This document shows positions 1 to 6,782 of a stretch of 17,509 bases of DNA, piece by piece. How positions within the stretch are numbered: position 1 is the first letter of the stretch; each line of letters starts with the position of its first letter. The stretch comes from Candidatus Microgenomates bacterium (GTDB lineage Bacteria; Patescibacteriota; Microgenomatia; UBA1406; GWC2-37-13): contig JACOTV010000030.1 in the NCBI GenBank assembly GCA_016178125.1, positions 1-17,509 of the forward strand, given 5' to 3'. The notes beneath the pieces were generated by a model. That model was not told the origin of the DNA. It was given only the letters and a program-made list of their open reading frames with translations, and ran no database searches. The position numbers were made by a program, and so were the translations under genes.

Positions 1-737
1 CGATATATTTCGAGAACGGCGTCGTTCTTGTTTGAAGTATGATCTTTTTTAAGTGTTGGCTGGATGTATTTTTCGACGAGTGCAGGATCAAGGTCCTTAA
101 AATCGCTGAGAATATCGTTGTTGTTGCTTCCTTCAAAGGCGCGCACAAGAACGGAGCCCAAGAATTTACGCTTTTTGTTTACCTTGATTTCAATTATGTT
201 GTTTTTGTTGATGGTGATATCGAGCCAGGCACCGATGTATGGGCGAATCTCGGCATTGTATAGAGTAAGTCCGGTGGTCTTGTCGATTTCGGCGGTGAAG
301 TAAACACCTGGCGAACGGACGAGCTGATTGATGACGGTTCTTTCGATACCGTTGATGACGAACGTACCGCGTTCGGTCATTTTGGGAAGATTAAAGAAAT
401 ATACGTCTTGCTTTTTTTCGGATCCGGTTCTTTTGTTCAAAAGGCGAAGCTTTATGTATACAGGAGTATCAAAGGTGAGTTTCTTTTTAAGACAGAGTTC
501 GTGTGGATAGCGGGGTTCGCCAAAGTACAAGTCGTCGAAGAAGAGGGTGAACTTTTTCCCGGTGTAATCTTCGATGGGATAAAATTCCTGGAGGATTTCT
601 TTAAGTTCTACTTCGAGGAAATGATTCCACGAGTTTTTCTGGATCTCTACGAGGTCGAGTTCTTCGAGTTTATGTTCGCTTTTGCCGAGCAAGAGTTCTT
701 TCTTGGGTTTGGTTGAGTTATTCGTATAGCTAGCCAT
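1..737 (-). CDS. rpoB: DNA-directed RNA polymerase subunit beta, N-terminal part (cut by window edge)
   Basis: The frame is open from the ATG at 737 to the window edge, giving about 245 residues of a protein normally over 1,000 long. It begins MASYTNNSTKPKKELLLGKS and contains the RpoB protrusion/lobe landmarks: the stretch around DDLYFGEP, LPKMTERGTFVINGIERTV and the following NQLVRSPGVYF. These match the start of beta subunits, which with beta' form the catalytic core of RNA polymerase. The gene is not preceded by rplJ/rplL as in most bacteria; unrelated small membrane-protein genes lie upstream. It has a private promoter at 828-856 and a leader of about 85 bases with a hairpin. No Shine-Dalgarno sequence is evident (AAAGACGAACCTA before ATG). 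The identity is very secure; only the 3' part is missing. Confidence 0.97.
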   Translation of the reverse strand, partial: MASYTNNSTKPKKELLLGKSEHKLEELDLVEIQKNSWNHFLEVELKEILQEFYPIEDYTGKKFTLFFDDLYFGEPRYPHELCLKKKLTFDTPVYIKLRLLNKRTGSEKKQDVYFFNLPKMTERGTFVINGIERTVINQLVRSPGVYFTAEIDKTTGLTLYNAEIRPYIGAWLDITINKNNIIEIKVNKKRKFLGSVLVRAFEGSNNNDILSDFKDLDPALVEKYIQPTLKKDHTSNKNDAVLEIY

Positions 738-789
738 TAGGTTCGTCTTTTTTTGAAAAAATGTTTTTGAAGTTTATACAAACAAAACG

Positions 790-807
790 CCCCCGTAGAT
801 AAGGGGG
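790..807 (-). terminator. GC hairpin followed by T-rich tract in the rpoB leader (terminator or attenuator)
   Basis: Five Cs (803-807 read on the minus strand) and five Gs (790-794) form a stem with an 8-base loop. It is followed on the minus strand by CG, TTTT, G and TTT, which is the shape of an intrinsic terminator with a short stem. It lies downstream of both the last upstream gene (stop at 873) and the rpoB promoter, so it would act on both transcripts. It may end readthrough from upstream, attenuate rpoB, or protect the 5' end. The stem is short, so efficiency is uncertain. Confidence 0.55.
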
Positions 808-827
808 TTGTATTTGAAAACAATCAA

Positions 828-856
828 AATATACCTGATGTTTCAAGGTTTGTCAA
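828..856 (-). promoter_or_regulatory. Sigma70-type promoter of rpoB
   Basis: On the minus strand a perfect -35 box TTGACA (851-856) and a -10 box TATATT (828-833) are separated by exactly 17 bases. Transcription would start near 821-824, leaving a leader of about 85 bases before the rpoB ATG at 737. This is the best promoter in the window by match to consensus. It lies just after the stop of the upstream gene at 873. Confidence 0.85.
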
Positions 857-872
857 GAGTATATTGCCGCCG

Positions 873-1226
873 TTAGTTGTATTTTGCGTCATTGATTGTC
901 CGCTTCCGGTCGGCGTATTTATCGGCCAGGAGCCGTAGTACGCCAAAAACCTTACGCATGGTGCCTATTGTGGAGTCGTCTGGGGATACTTCTTCTGAGT
1001 TTATAACCCGCGGTGCTTGTTTGCGGGTCGTGTCATAAGTTTCGACGACGGCATGGTACACATCGTCCACGGTTCCTTCGATGTTATCGGTGAGGTCGAG
1101 TGCTGTGCGGAGTTGGCGCCGACCTTTTTGGGTGCCGAAGAGGTAAAGGCCGGCGCCTGTTGCGCCTGCTCCTAAAACGAATCCGAGCCAAAAGTTACTG
1201 TGTGATGGTTCTGGGTGGTTTTTCAT
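873..1226 (-). CDS. Small membrane-anchored protein, YtxH-like
   Basis: A 117-residue protein of unknown function. Residues about 12-31 form one membrane segment rich in Gly and Ala (GFVLGAGATGAGLYLF), followed at once by the basic turn TQKGRRQLR. This is the layout of the YtxH-like family, in which a glycine-rich helix precedes a G-K-x-x-R motif and a helical cytoplasmic tail. The tail here is charged and probably alpha-helical. It follows the 89-residue membrane protein by 18 bases and is probably co-transcribed with it; YtxG/YtxH-type pairs also sit together in Firmicutes, but homology to that pair is only suggested. The ATG at 1226 has no Shine-Dalgarno, and an AT-rich -10-like TATATA lies just upstream. 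It is the last gene before rpoB. Confidence 0.7.
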   Translation of the reverse strand: MKNHPEPSHSNFWLGFVLGAGATGAGLYLFGTQKGRRQLRTALDLTDNIEGTVDDVYHAVVETYDTTRKQAPRVINSEEVSPDDSTIGTMRKVFGVLRLLADKYADRKRTINDAKYN

Positions 1227-1244
1227 ATATGTATATATAGATGG

Positions 1245-1514
1245 CTACTTTTCCTGCGAAGAAGTACCTTTTCTATTTTTGATAATTTCCAATATTTTGA
1301 ACACGCTTTTTGCTCCTCCTACAAATCCGGCGACTTCGTTAAACCCTGATTCAACACTGGTGCTCATGCGCTCGAGACCGCCAACGACGTTATTCATGCG
1401 TACCAATATATTCTTCATTTCTCGCAGTACGAGAAATACCTGATACCCAACGAATATAAGTACGATAGTCGTGACCGCGAGGGTTATCACCAAAAAGATT
1501 TGCGTCAGATCCAT
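1245..1514 (-). CDS. Small membrane protein with helical tail (DUF948/YtxG-like)
   Basis: An 89-residue protein with one N-terminal hydrophobic helix at about 5-30 and then an amphipathic stretch (LREMKNILVRMNNVVGGLERMSTSVESGF) that looks helical and may oligomerise. This resembles DUF948/YtxG-type proteins, small bitopic membrane proteins of unknown or stress-related role. The resemblance is structural and was not tested. A short Gly-rich patch (AGFVGGAKSVF) precedes a basic C-terminus. It heads a two-gene unit with the YtxH-like gene. Its start ATG lies exactly seven bases after a -10-like TAGTAT, so the transcript is probably leaderless. Confidence 0.65.
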   Translation of the reverse strand: MDLTQIFLVITLAVTTIVLIFVGYQVFLVLREMKNILVRMNNVVGGLERMSTSVESGFNEVAGFVGGAKSVFKILEIIKNRKGTSSQEK

Positions 1515-1520
1515 ATATAC

Positions 1521-1549
1521 ATACTAGTAAGAAACGCAGAAAGAGTAAA
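1521..1549 (-). promoter_or_regulatory. Probable leaderless promoter before the 89-residue membrane protein
   Basis: The -35-like TTTACT (1544-1549) and -10-like TAGTAT (1521-1526) are 17 bases apart on the minus strand. The seventh base after the -10 is the A of the start ATG at 1514. The same -35 word, TTTACTCT, with the same 17-base spacing occurs before the gene at 11462. There is no Shine-Dalgarno. Confidence 0.55.
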
Positions 1550-1560
1550 GTGCTAAACGG

Positions 1561-2580
1561 TTAGTCGCGGATCGTGATCGGCATGGGTGTAGGGATGCTT
1601 TTTTGCTGGCCTTCATAAAACAGTCCGATCATCGCGTTTGCAAGAGGGTGTACTAATTCACGATGTTCATTACTCATGAACCGAAAGTCTTCTGTAAAGT
1701 CTTGTTGGTACAGGCCGCCGACCCGCGCAAGTACATGGGTAAACTCATGAAGCACTACTTCGTTTGTGCCTGCAGCAATAGGTTCGCCTGGTGCGCCTTT
1801 TTCTTTGGTGGTCCATTTAATTCGATGCCTGTTTGTAAGGTTTTCGTTAGTGATTCGAGTGTCTGATTTACCCGTCGCGGTGACTGAGATTAATGGGTTT
1901 GGTACCGCTCCCTCTTGGAGCCCTTTTGCAACGCACGAGTCGTCCTTGCCTTTTACTATGCTGTTATTTTCTTCGGTTGCGAAACATTCACCGGTGTCGG
2001 CATTAATGAAAATCGTCACGGTATCTTGGTCCATTTTTTTGCCCGCAGCCAACGTTTTAATTTGTTCAATTCCCTTAAGATCCTCTGCTTTATATCCTTG
2101 CATGAAAGGGGACATACTATCTATGATCCAGCTTGTGTATGCATCGATGGCCCGAGGGTCCAGATCAATCGTGTGACCCTGTGTCCCGGGTATTTCATAG
2201 AAATTCATGCGTATTCCGTCGCGGGTTTCGACACCTGCTTTGAATCGGGCTTCATAGTGCGTTATGGTTTCCTGCAGCAGTTGGGCGGAATGATCCGCGG
2301 TATATTGGTCGGTAAGAAGTGCGCGTCGCTCGCCCAACTCAGCGGTAGTAATGGGTTCTGACAGGTTATCCCATTTAGTCTGAAGTTGTGCCAACCGTTG
2401 CTCTTTTTCAGGGGAGAGTGCGCCCGGGGGGAATGGTGCGGGGGTTAGTACCGCGGGTGAATGGTCATAGAGCGCCATGATTTCGTTTCTCATTTTTTCT
2501 GCTCCGGGAATGTGCATTCGTTCACGAAGTGGTGCTAAGTTAAGCGATGAATTGCGCTGGCGCGTATCGACCTCGTTCAT
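1561..2580 (-). CDS. Uncharacterised protein with HExxH zinc-protease motif
   Basis: A 339-residue, soluble-looking protein without a signal peptide or membrane helix. Residues 278-282 read HEFTH, inside a predicted helix (EVVLHEFTHVLARVGG), which is the HExxH motif of zincin metallopeptidases. A glutamate about 22-26 residues later (E305 or E308, in SNEHRE) could be the third zinc ligand, as in gluzincins. The N-terminal 250 residues are not recognised; they are mixed alpha/beta with a Pro-rich patch near 47-53. The gene starts 2 bases after the stop of the multi-pass membrane protein at 2583, without a Shine-Dalgarno, so the two are probably translationally coupled. Substrate is unknown. 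The motif makes a peptidase plausible but does not prove it. Confidence 0.7.
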   Translation of the reverse strand: MNEVDTRQRNSSLNLAPLRERMHIPGAEKMRNEIMALYDHSPAVLTPAPFPPGALSPEKEQRLAQLQTKWDNLSEPITTAELGERRALLTDQYTADHSAQLLQETITHYEARFKAGVETRDGIRMNFYEIPGTQGHTIDLDPRAIDAYTSWIIDSMSPFMQGYKAEDLKGIEQIKTLAAGKKMDQDTVTIFINADTGECFATEENNSIVKGKDDSCVAKGLQEGAVPNPLISVTATGKSDTRITNENLTNRHRIKWTTKEKGAPGEPIAAGTNEVVLHEFTHVLARVGGLYQQDFTEDFRFMSNEHRELVHPLANAMIGLFYEGQQKSIPTPMPITIRD

Positions 2581-2582
2581 GG

Positions 2583-3485
2583 CTATTTACTCATGGGTAA
2601 TTGGATAGGATGAGTCATGATGAATCGGATACCCCAGCCCATGAGTCCCAATAGAATGAGCCAACCGAGCACCGAAAAGAGAATAAACAGTATGGGCGTT
2701 TTAACGGTTTCGGGTTTTTTCAGACGGGAATACACTTCGAACATATACGATATGCTGAAGACCTGGTATAGAAGAAGGGCGACGAGCGAGAAGAGTTGGG
2801 TTGATCCAAACGTCGTTATAGTGTTGGTCATGCTGGTTTTGCCCTGTAGAGCTGTGACGATCGTTCCAATGTTTCCGATCAGCATGCTAATACCCTGCAG
2901 TACAATCGCGTGCCCGGTGACTGGCAGAAAATGAGCTTTATATACCTGTACTGCAGTCCAGATACTGCGAGCACCCCGTTTGTCGTCGGTCAGAAATATG
3001 AATGTTGCGAATTGGGTTATTACCTGGATAAATATGATCGCCCCAAAAAGTGTAATGGGAATATAGACGAGATATCCAAAACTGATGAGGCTAAGGATAG
3101 ATATAAAATTTACATAGGGATTAAACAGCGCCTTTGCCTCGGCGATTGATGCGCGGCGGTCTTTCTTGGTATCAATCACGACTTTGATGAGGGCTACGGT
3201 TCCGATAAGGTTCCGGTACAGAGCCCCCAAAAATGCGGCGACGGGGAGTAACAATGCGGCGACGGCCGCTACAATCTGGGTTACACTGTTGGCGTTTGGA
3301 TCCTTAAACATGTTTAGTACAAAAGGAAGCGCCAAAAGAGAGACCGCTGATATGATAGAAGCAATAACGAGCGGGAGCACGATAAACTGCATGGCAACGG
3401 CTATGTAGTTCGCCCAGCGGTCGCGGGTACGTGCCCAGGCGGCTCCGGCAATCGATAACTGAGGAGTGGTCTCGGGAGGGTGCAT
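2583..3485 (-). CDS. Multi-pass membrane protein of unknown function
   Basis: A 300-residue protein with about six hydrophobic segments: roughly 28-58, 68-103, 127-155, 185-210, 228-250 and 265-290. The N-terminal 27 residues are hydrophilic and end in an aromatic/basic stretch (WARTRDRWANY). The general layout, with long hydrophobic helices and short basic loops such as DTKKDRR, recalls the large group of uncharacterised membrane proteins similar to the membrane domain of glycerophosphodiester phosphodiesterases, but no decisive motif is visible. It forms a pair with the HExxH protein downstream, so a membrane partner for that peptidase is a reasonable guess. It begins 17 bases after the Nudix gene. 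A possible promoter (TTGCAA at 3518-3523, 17 bases, CATACT at 3495-3500) would give a leader of only about three bases. Confidence 0.65.
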   Translation of the reverse strand: MHPPETTPQLSIAGAAWARTRDRWANYIAVAMQFIVLPLVIASIISAVSLLALPFVLNMFKDPNANSVTQIVAAVAALLLPVAAFLGALYRNLIGTVALIKVVIDTKKDRRASIAEAKALFNPYVNFISILSLISFGYLVYIPITLFGAIIFIQVITQFATFIFLTDDKRGARSIWTAVQVYKAHFLPVTGHAIVLQGISMLIGNIGTIVTALQGKTSMTNTITTFGSTQLFSLVALLLYQVFSISYMFEVYSRLKKPETVKTPILFILFSVLGWLILLGLMGWGIRFIMTHPIQLPMSK

Positions 3486-3502
3486 GATGTGGAAAGTATG
3501 AA

Positions 3503-3955
3503 TTAAACCGTGACTGTTTGCAAGTATGCAGACACAGAATCGAAATGATCAAACGCGAATTCTGATTCGTTTGGCAGCTCGGTAAATTTGAACCATCGTA
3601 CTTCGGTGGATTCGTTGTCGGCGACTCCGGTTTGCTGACCTGCCTCAACAAGAAAAACGAATGTGACATTCTGACGGTCTTCGTTCTTTCGGTCAGGACT
3701 ATCGATAATTTGAAAGCGTTTAAGAATAATTCCTTCGTACCCTGTTTCTTCCATCAGTTCGCGGATCATGGCCTGCTCGATGGTTTCGTCGCGATCTAAA
3801 AATCCACCAATGAGTCCGTACTTACCTCCGTTGGTTAAGTGCGGCGCGCGCTTAACAAGGAGTATCGAATCGCGCGCCGCATTAAGCACGATCGCGTCAA
3901 CAACAACATGTCTGAGGCTCGCATCATTACCGTTTTCAAATTTGCAGGTGATCAT
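3503..3955 (-). CDS. Nudix hydrolase
   Basis: A 150-residue protein with a complete Nudix box at residues 51-73: G51, E57, R65-E66-L67, E69-E70, G72, Y73, fitting GX5EX7REUXEEXGU. These residues bind the Mg2+ that cleaves the diphosphate of nucleoside diphosphate derivatives. The late motif FAFDHFDSV (about 132-140) is like that of ADP-ribose/ADP-sugar type members, so a nucleotide-sugar or ADP-ribose substrate is plausible but not shown. The start ATG overlaps the TGA of the histidine phosphatase gene by four bases, indicating translational coupling. With the phosphatase and the RmlA-like enzyme it forms a small nucleotide/sugar-phosphate block. Confidence 0.9.
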   Translation of the reverse strand: MITCKFENGNDASLRHVVVDAIVLNAARDSILLVKRAPHLTNGGKYGLIGGFLDRDETIEQAMIRELMEETGYEGIILKRFQIIDSPDRKNEDRQNVTFVFLVEAGQQTGVADNESTEVRWFKFTELPNESEFAFDHFDSVSAYLQTVTV

Positions 3956-4521
3956 ATGATTATACGTTCATGATCAATAAGTCTTCTGTCTTTGATTGTC
4001 AATATGGCAATTTCGCCCCGCTGAATGTTTTTGGGTGTTTGTTCGGGACTCCACAGGGGCCGTGGAAGCGGCTGATCGATAAGTGTATTATAGAGTACAG
4101 TGAGTGGAGTTCCATGTGATACGCCAACGATGTCTTGGTCCGCGGCGATGATATCATCGAGCCAGTTGAACATACGGTTGCATACTTGTTCAAGGGTCTC
4201 CGTATCAGGATGGGCGTCTTCGATCGACCAATGTTCGGGACTCATGCTCGTACCCTGTAAAACAGGGTTTGCTACTTCGACCAGTCGTTCATCGAGGGTT
4301 ACGTTTGAACCTATATGGCCTGCTATTATCTCGGACGTTTGCACACATCGTACAATCGGACTCGACATTATAGGCAGACTGGTCAAATCGTTTGTTTTGA
4401 ACCATTCGCCGATGCGCTGCACGTGATCGCGTCCTTCAATCGATAAATATACGGGCAAATGAAAGGCGAATACGTTTTCAGGATTACTGTATGCTGCATG
4501 GCGTACGAGATAGATTTTCAT
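3952..4521 (-). CDS. Histidine phosphatase superfamily protein (phosphoglycerate mutase-like)
   Basis: A 189-residue protein beginning MKIYLVRHAA. The RH pair (R7, H8) is the signature of the branch-1 histidine phosphatases; H8 would carry the phosphate. The other pocket residues are visible: R58 in SSPIVRCVQT, E78 in DERL as likely proton donor, and H136 in VSHGTPL. Length and motif order fit small phosphatases such as CobC, SixA or GpmB-like enzymes. Substrate cannot be read from sequence. It overlaps both neighbours by four bases (ATGA type), with the RmlA-like gene upstream and Nudix downstream, so the three are made together and may act on sugar phosphates or nucleotides. Confidence 0.9.
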   Translation of the reverse strand: MKIYLVRHAAYSNPENVFAFHLPVYLSIEGRDHVQRIGEWFKTNDLTSLPIMSSPIVRCVQTSEIIAGHIGSNVTLDERLVEVANPVLQGTSMSPEHWSIEDAHPDTETLEQVCNRMFNWLDDIIAADQDIVGVSHGTPLTVLYNTLIDQPLPRPLWSPEQTPKNIQRGEIAILTIKDRRLIDHERIII

Positions 4522-5240
4522 GAGGAAGCGGCTTTACTTTTTTCCGCCCAGTAGTTGTTGGCGCGAAGAAGTGAGTCAAACGTTCCGGCGTCTTCCCAAA
4601 TCCCGTCGATGATGTCAACGCTGAGTTCGCCGCGGGTGAGGTATTCGTTATTCACATCGGTAATTTCGATTTCACCGCGATCTGACGGTTTTATATTCTT
4701 GGCGATGTCGACGACGCCATTGTCGTAGATATAAATACCGGTGACCGCATAATTACTTTTTGCCTGCTTTGGTTTTTCTTCAATCGAGATAGCTTTGTGA
4801 TTTGCGTCAAATTCTACGACCCCAAATCGGTTGGGGTCTTGCACTTCTTTCGCAAAAATCTTAGCACCTTTCGTAAAAGATTGAATGCTTTGGGCAAAAT
4901 TAAAGTCGAAGATATTATCACCGAGAATCATAGTTACATTATCGTCGCCTATAAAGTTTTCACCAACGCGAAATGCGTCGGCTAGACCTCGTGGTTCGTC
5001 TTGGACTTCATAGCTAAATTTTGCGCCCAGCTCTTTACCTGAACCAAGGAGATTCAAAAAGTGTCCTGCGTAATCTGGGGCAATGATAATAAGAATATCT
5101 TTGATACCGCTTTTGATGAGAGTTTCTATAGGGTAGTAGATCATCGGCTTGTTATACACCGGAAGGAGCTGCTTTGAGGTGATTTTAGTGAGTGGTCGCA
5201 ACCGTGTTGCGCGTCCACCGGCGAGTACTATACCTTTCAT
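4518..5240 (-). CDS. rmlA: Sugar-1-phosphate nucleotidyltransferase (glucose-1-phosphate thymidylyltransferase-like)
   Basis: A 240-residue, nearly complete RmlA-family enzyme that would join a nucleoside triphosphate, probably dTTP, to glucose-1-phosphate in nucleotide-sugar synthesis. The glycine-rich loop is LAGGRATRLRPLT (6-18), followed by K23-Q24-L-L-P. The metal site is in LGDNIF (106-111, D108). Further landmarks are RFGVVEF (138-144), EEKP (154-157), TGIYIYD, RGEIEITD (188-195) and WEDAGT (215-220, WLDTGT in classic RmlA). It is shorter than the roughly 290-residue E. coli enzymes but matches the common short form lacking the C-terminal helices. No rmlB, rmlC or rmlD lies in the window, so the final sugar is unknown. 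It overlaps both neighbours by four bases. Confidence 0.85.
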   Translation of the reverse strand: MKGIVLAGGRATRLRPLTKITSKQLLPVYNKPMIYYPIETLIKSGIKDILIIIAPDYAGHFLNLLGSGKELGAKFSYEVQDEPRGLADAFRVGENFIGDDNVTMILGDNIFDFNFAQSIQSFTKGAKIFAKEVQDPNRFGVVEFDANHKAISIEEKPKQAKSNYAVTGIYIYDNGVVDIAKNIKPSDRGEIEITDVNNEYLTRGELSVDIIDGIWEDAGTFDSLLRANNYWAEKSKAASS

Positions 5241-5515
5241 ATAAACATCATAAGTAACAGCAGCAAAACGCTTGCTGCAATGACGATGTATTCTACCATG
5301 TTTTTAACATGAAGCGTCCGGTCGTGTACGTGGTGAATAATTCCCCACGCGATATAAAAGCACGCAAACACCGCAAGCACCAGCATGCTCTCCCGGCGCT
5401 CGCCTTTAAATATCTGTAAAAATACAAGAAAAAATACGCCACTGGTCAGAAGGAGAAGATAATCCAGTGGTGTGCGTTTGACTTCTTTCCTGATCTGAGT
5501 AAAAAAGTGGTTCAT
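5237..5515 (-). CDS. Small three-helix membrane protein
   Basis: A 92-residue protein not recognised. Hydrophobic segments at about 18-36, 43-61 and 72-92 predict three membrane helices, with a charged N-terminus (QIRKEVKR). The loop HHVHDRTLHVKN between helices 2 and 3 is rich in histidine and could bind a metal or a headgroup, but nothing proves it. It starts 2 bases after the CAP gene and its TGA overlaps the ATG of the RmlA-like gene by four bases, so it is a true part of the operon. Its role is probably tied to the cell-surface products encoded around it. Confidence 0.7.
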   Translation of the reverse strand: MNHFFTQIRKEVKRTPLDYLLLLTSGVFFLVFLQIFKGERRESMLVLAVFACFYIAWGIIHHVHDRTLHVKNMVEYIVIAASVLLLLLMMFI

Positions 5516-5517
5516 AG

Positions 5518-6399
5518 TTATAGTATCGCACCTTTTGTCAAAAAGAACACGACGCCCACGCCTATCAGGAGGAGAAACATCATGTGGGCCAAACTATTAC
5601 CGTGGAGGCGTATTACCTTAAGTCGTGTCGCTACATAAAAGTCGATCGCAAATACCATAACTAGTACCCCGAGGAACATATACACGATACTAAACGCAGG
5701 TATAACCGGAGTGTTCGGATACCTTTTGACTTCAGATAGTACTTTCCCGGCTTCTTGTGCCTGTACCGGCTGTTGGGCCACCTGAGGTTGCATGGGCTGT
5801 TGGGCTATCGCCTCGCCCACTGCCGGCTTTCCAAACATTTGTACAACGAGCGTAGTTTCTTCGCCGTTTAATACACCGGTGCGTACGGCGTATCCGACTT
5901 CGCTGAACTCAGGTCGCAAGAGGTTTTCGCGATGAGTCGGGGAATTCATCCATGCATCGACTACGTTCTTGGAGAATAAAAAATTCTTGGCTAAATTTTC
6001 GCCGGCAAACTCGTAATGATAATTTGCCTGATTGATAAAGTCCCACGGTGTTTTACCGTCTGGGGCAAAGTGTGCCCAATAGTTTTCGGTGAACATATTT
6101 TCGGCCTTTTTTTCGGCGGCAATTGAAAGTTTTTCGTTTAGCGAAAGAGGAGCAAGGTTACTTTTTGTGCGTTCTTCGTTCGTATACAAAAGCAGCTTAT
6201 CGGTAGTGATGTCGGTTGCAACGCCGAGAATTTGTCCCGCACGGCCCAAGTGGTTGCCCTGACGTATTGCTACCGTGAACAGCAAAATAATACACAAGTA
6301 AATACTCAAGAGATCGTGCTGAATAAGTTTTGCGCGGTAGTTATTCTTTTCTGAAGGGATGAATAAGTAATGGAGAGCGTGCTTAACCGTTTTTATCAT
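5518..6399 (-). CDS. Membrane-anchored CAP/SCP-domain protein
   Basis: A 293-residue protein. One membrane helix at about 30-46 leads to an extracellular CAP (SCP/PR1) domain at about 66-192, then a Gln/Pro-rich linker (196-216) and two C-terminal membrane helices at about 236-257 and 271-289. The CAP tetrad is intact: H110 in YWAHFAPDG, E134 in AGENLA, H156 in SPTHRENLL and E167 in SEVGYAV. Bacterial CAP proteins are secreted or surface-bound, and their activity is generally unknown. Three membrane spans around a CAP domain is less common than a simple secreted form. It overlaps VanZ by four bases and is followed 2 bases on by the small membrane protein. Confidence 0.9.
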   Translation of the reverse strand: MIKTVKHALHYLFIPSEKNNYRAKLIQHDLLSIYLCIILLFTVAIRQGNHLGRAGQILGVATDITTDKLLLYTNEERTKSNLAPLSLNEKLSIAAEKKAENMFTENYWAHFAPDGKTPWDFINQANYHYEFAGENLAKNFLFSKNVVDAWMNSPTHRENLLRPEFSEVGYAVRTGVLNGEETTLVVQMFGKPAVGEAIAQQPMQPQVAQQPVQAQEAGKVLSEVKRYPNTPVIPAFSIVYMFLGVLVMVFAIDFYVATRLKVIRLHGNSLAHMMFLLLIGVGVVFFLTKGAIL

Positions 6400-6782
6400 T
6401 CGAGGTATTTATAAATCGTCACAAAACGGTTTTTAACATAGAAAAACATGAGCGTTATCCCGGCGGTGTCGATGAGTACATCGCGCGGCATGCCTCCGCG
6501 GGTGGGGACAAAGGTTTGGTGAATTTCGTCGGACACTGCATACAGAACGGCCACGATAAAGGCTATTCTTAACGCCCAGGTTTTGTTGGTTTTTCGGCCG
6601 GCAAGAAATGCACGGAATAAGAGGACATACAGCACCGCATATTCGATCATATGGAGTGTTTTGAAAACGGCAAAATTAAGAACGTATTCTTCACTTACCG
6701 CAATGCGCTGCCTTGACGAAAGGATAAAAATGATCGCCATGCAGGTTATCGGAGGCAGCCAATAGTACAGTTTTTTTACCAC
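6396..6782 (-). CDS. VanZ family membrane protein
   Basis: A 128-residue integral membrane protein with helices at about 8-22, 44-60, 68-84 and 102-117. The VanZ signature is clear: K41 and H44-M-I-E47 at the start of helix 2, then SDEIHQTFVPTRGG (84-97) and D101-x-x-x-D105. Members are named after a teicoplanin-resistance protein of enterococci; the molecular function is not established, and a role in the cell envelope is assumed. The gene overlaps the lamin-tail gene by seven bases and the CAP gene by four, so it is translationally coupled on both sides. Confidence 0.9.
   Translation of the reverse strand: MVKKLYYWLPPITCMAIIFILSSRQRIAVSEEYVLNFAVFKTLHMIEYAVLYVLLFRAFLAGRKTNKTWALRIAFIVAVLYAVSDEIHQTFVPTRGGMPRDVLIDTAGITLMFFYVKNRFVTIYKYLE

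Noticed and set aside
1766..2361. Long plus-strand frames opposite the HExxH gene
   Set aside because: Cys/Ser/Phe-rich translations without any domain; mirror frames of a well-formed minus-strand gene.
3304..3669. Minus-strand frame of 121 residues bridging the Nudix and membrane-protein genes
   Set aside because: It lies in another frame of two real genes and its translation shows no domain or helix pattern.
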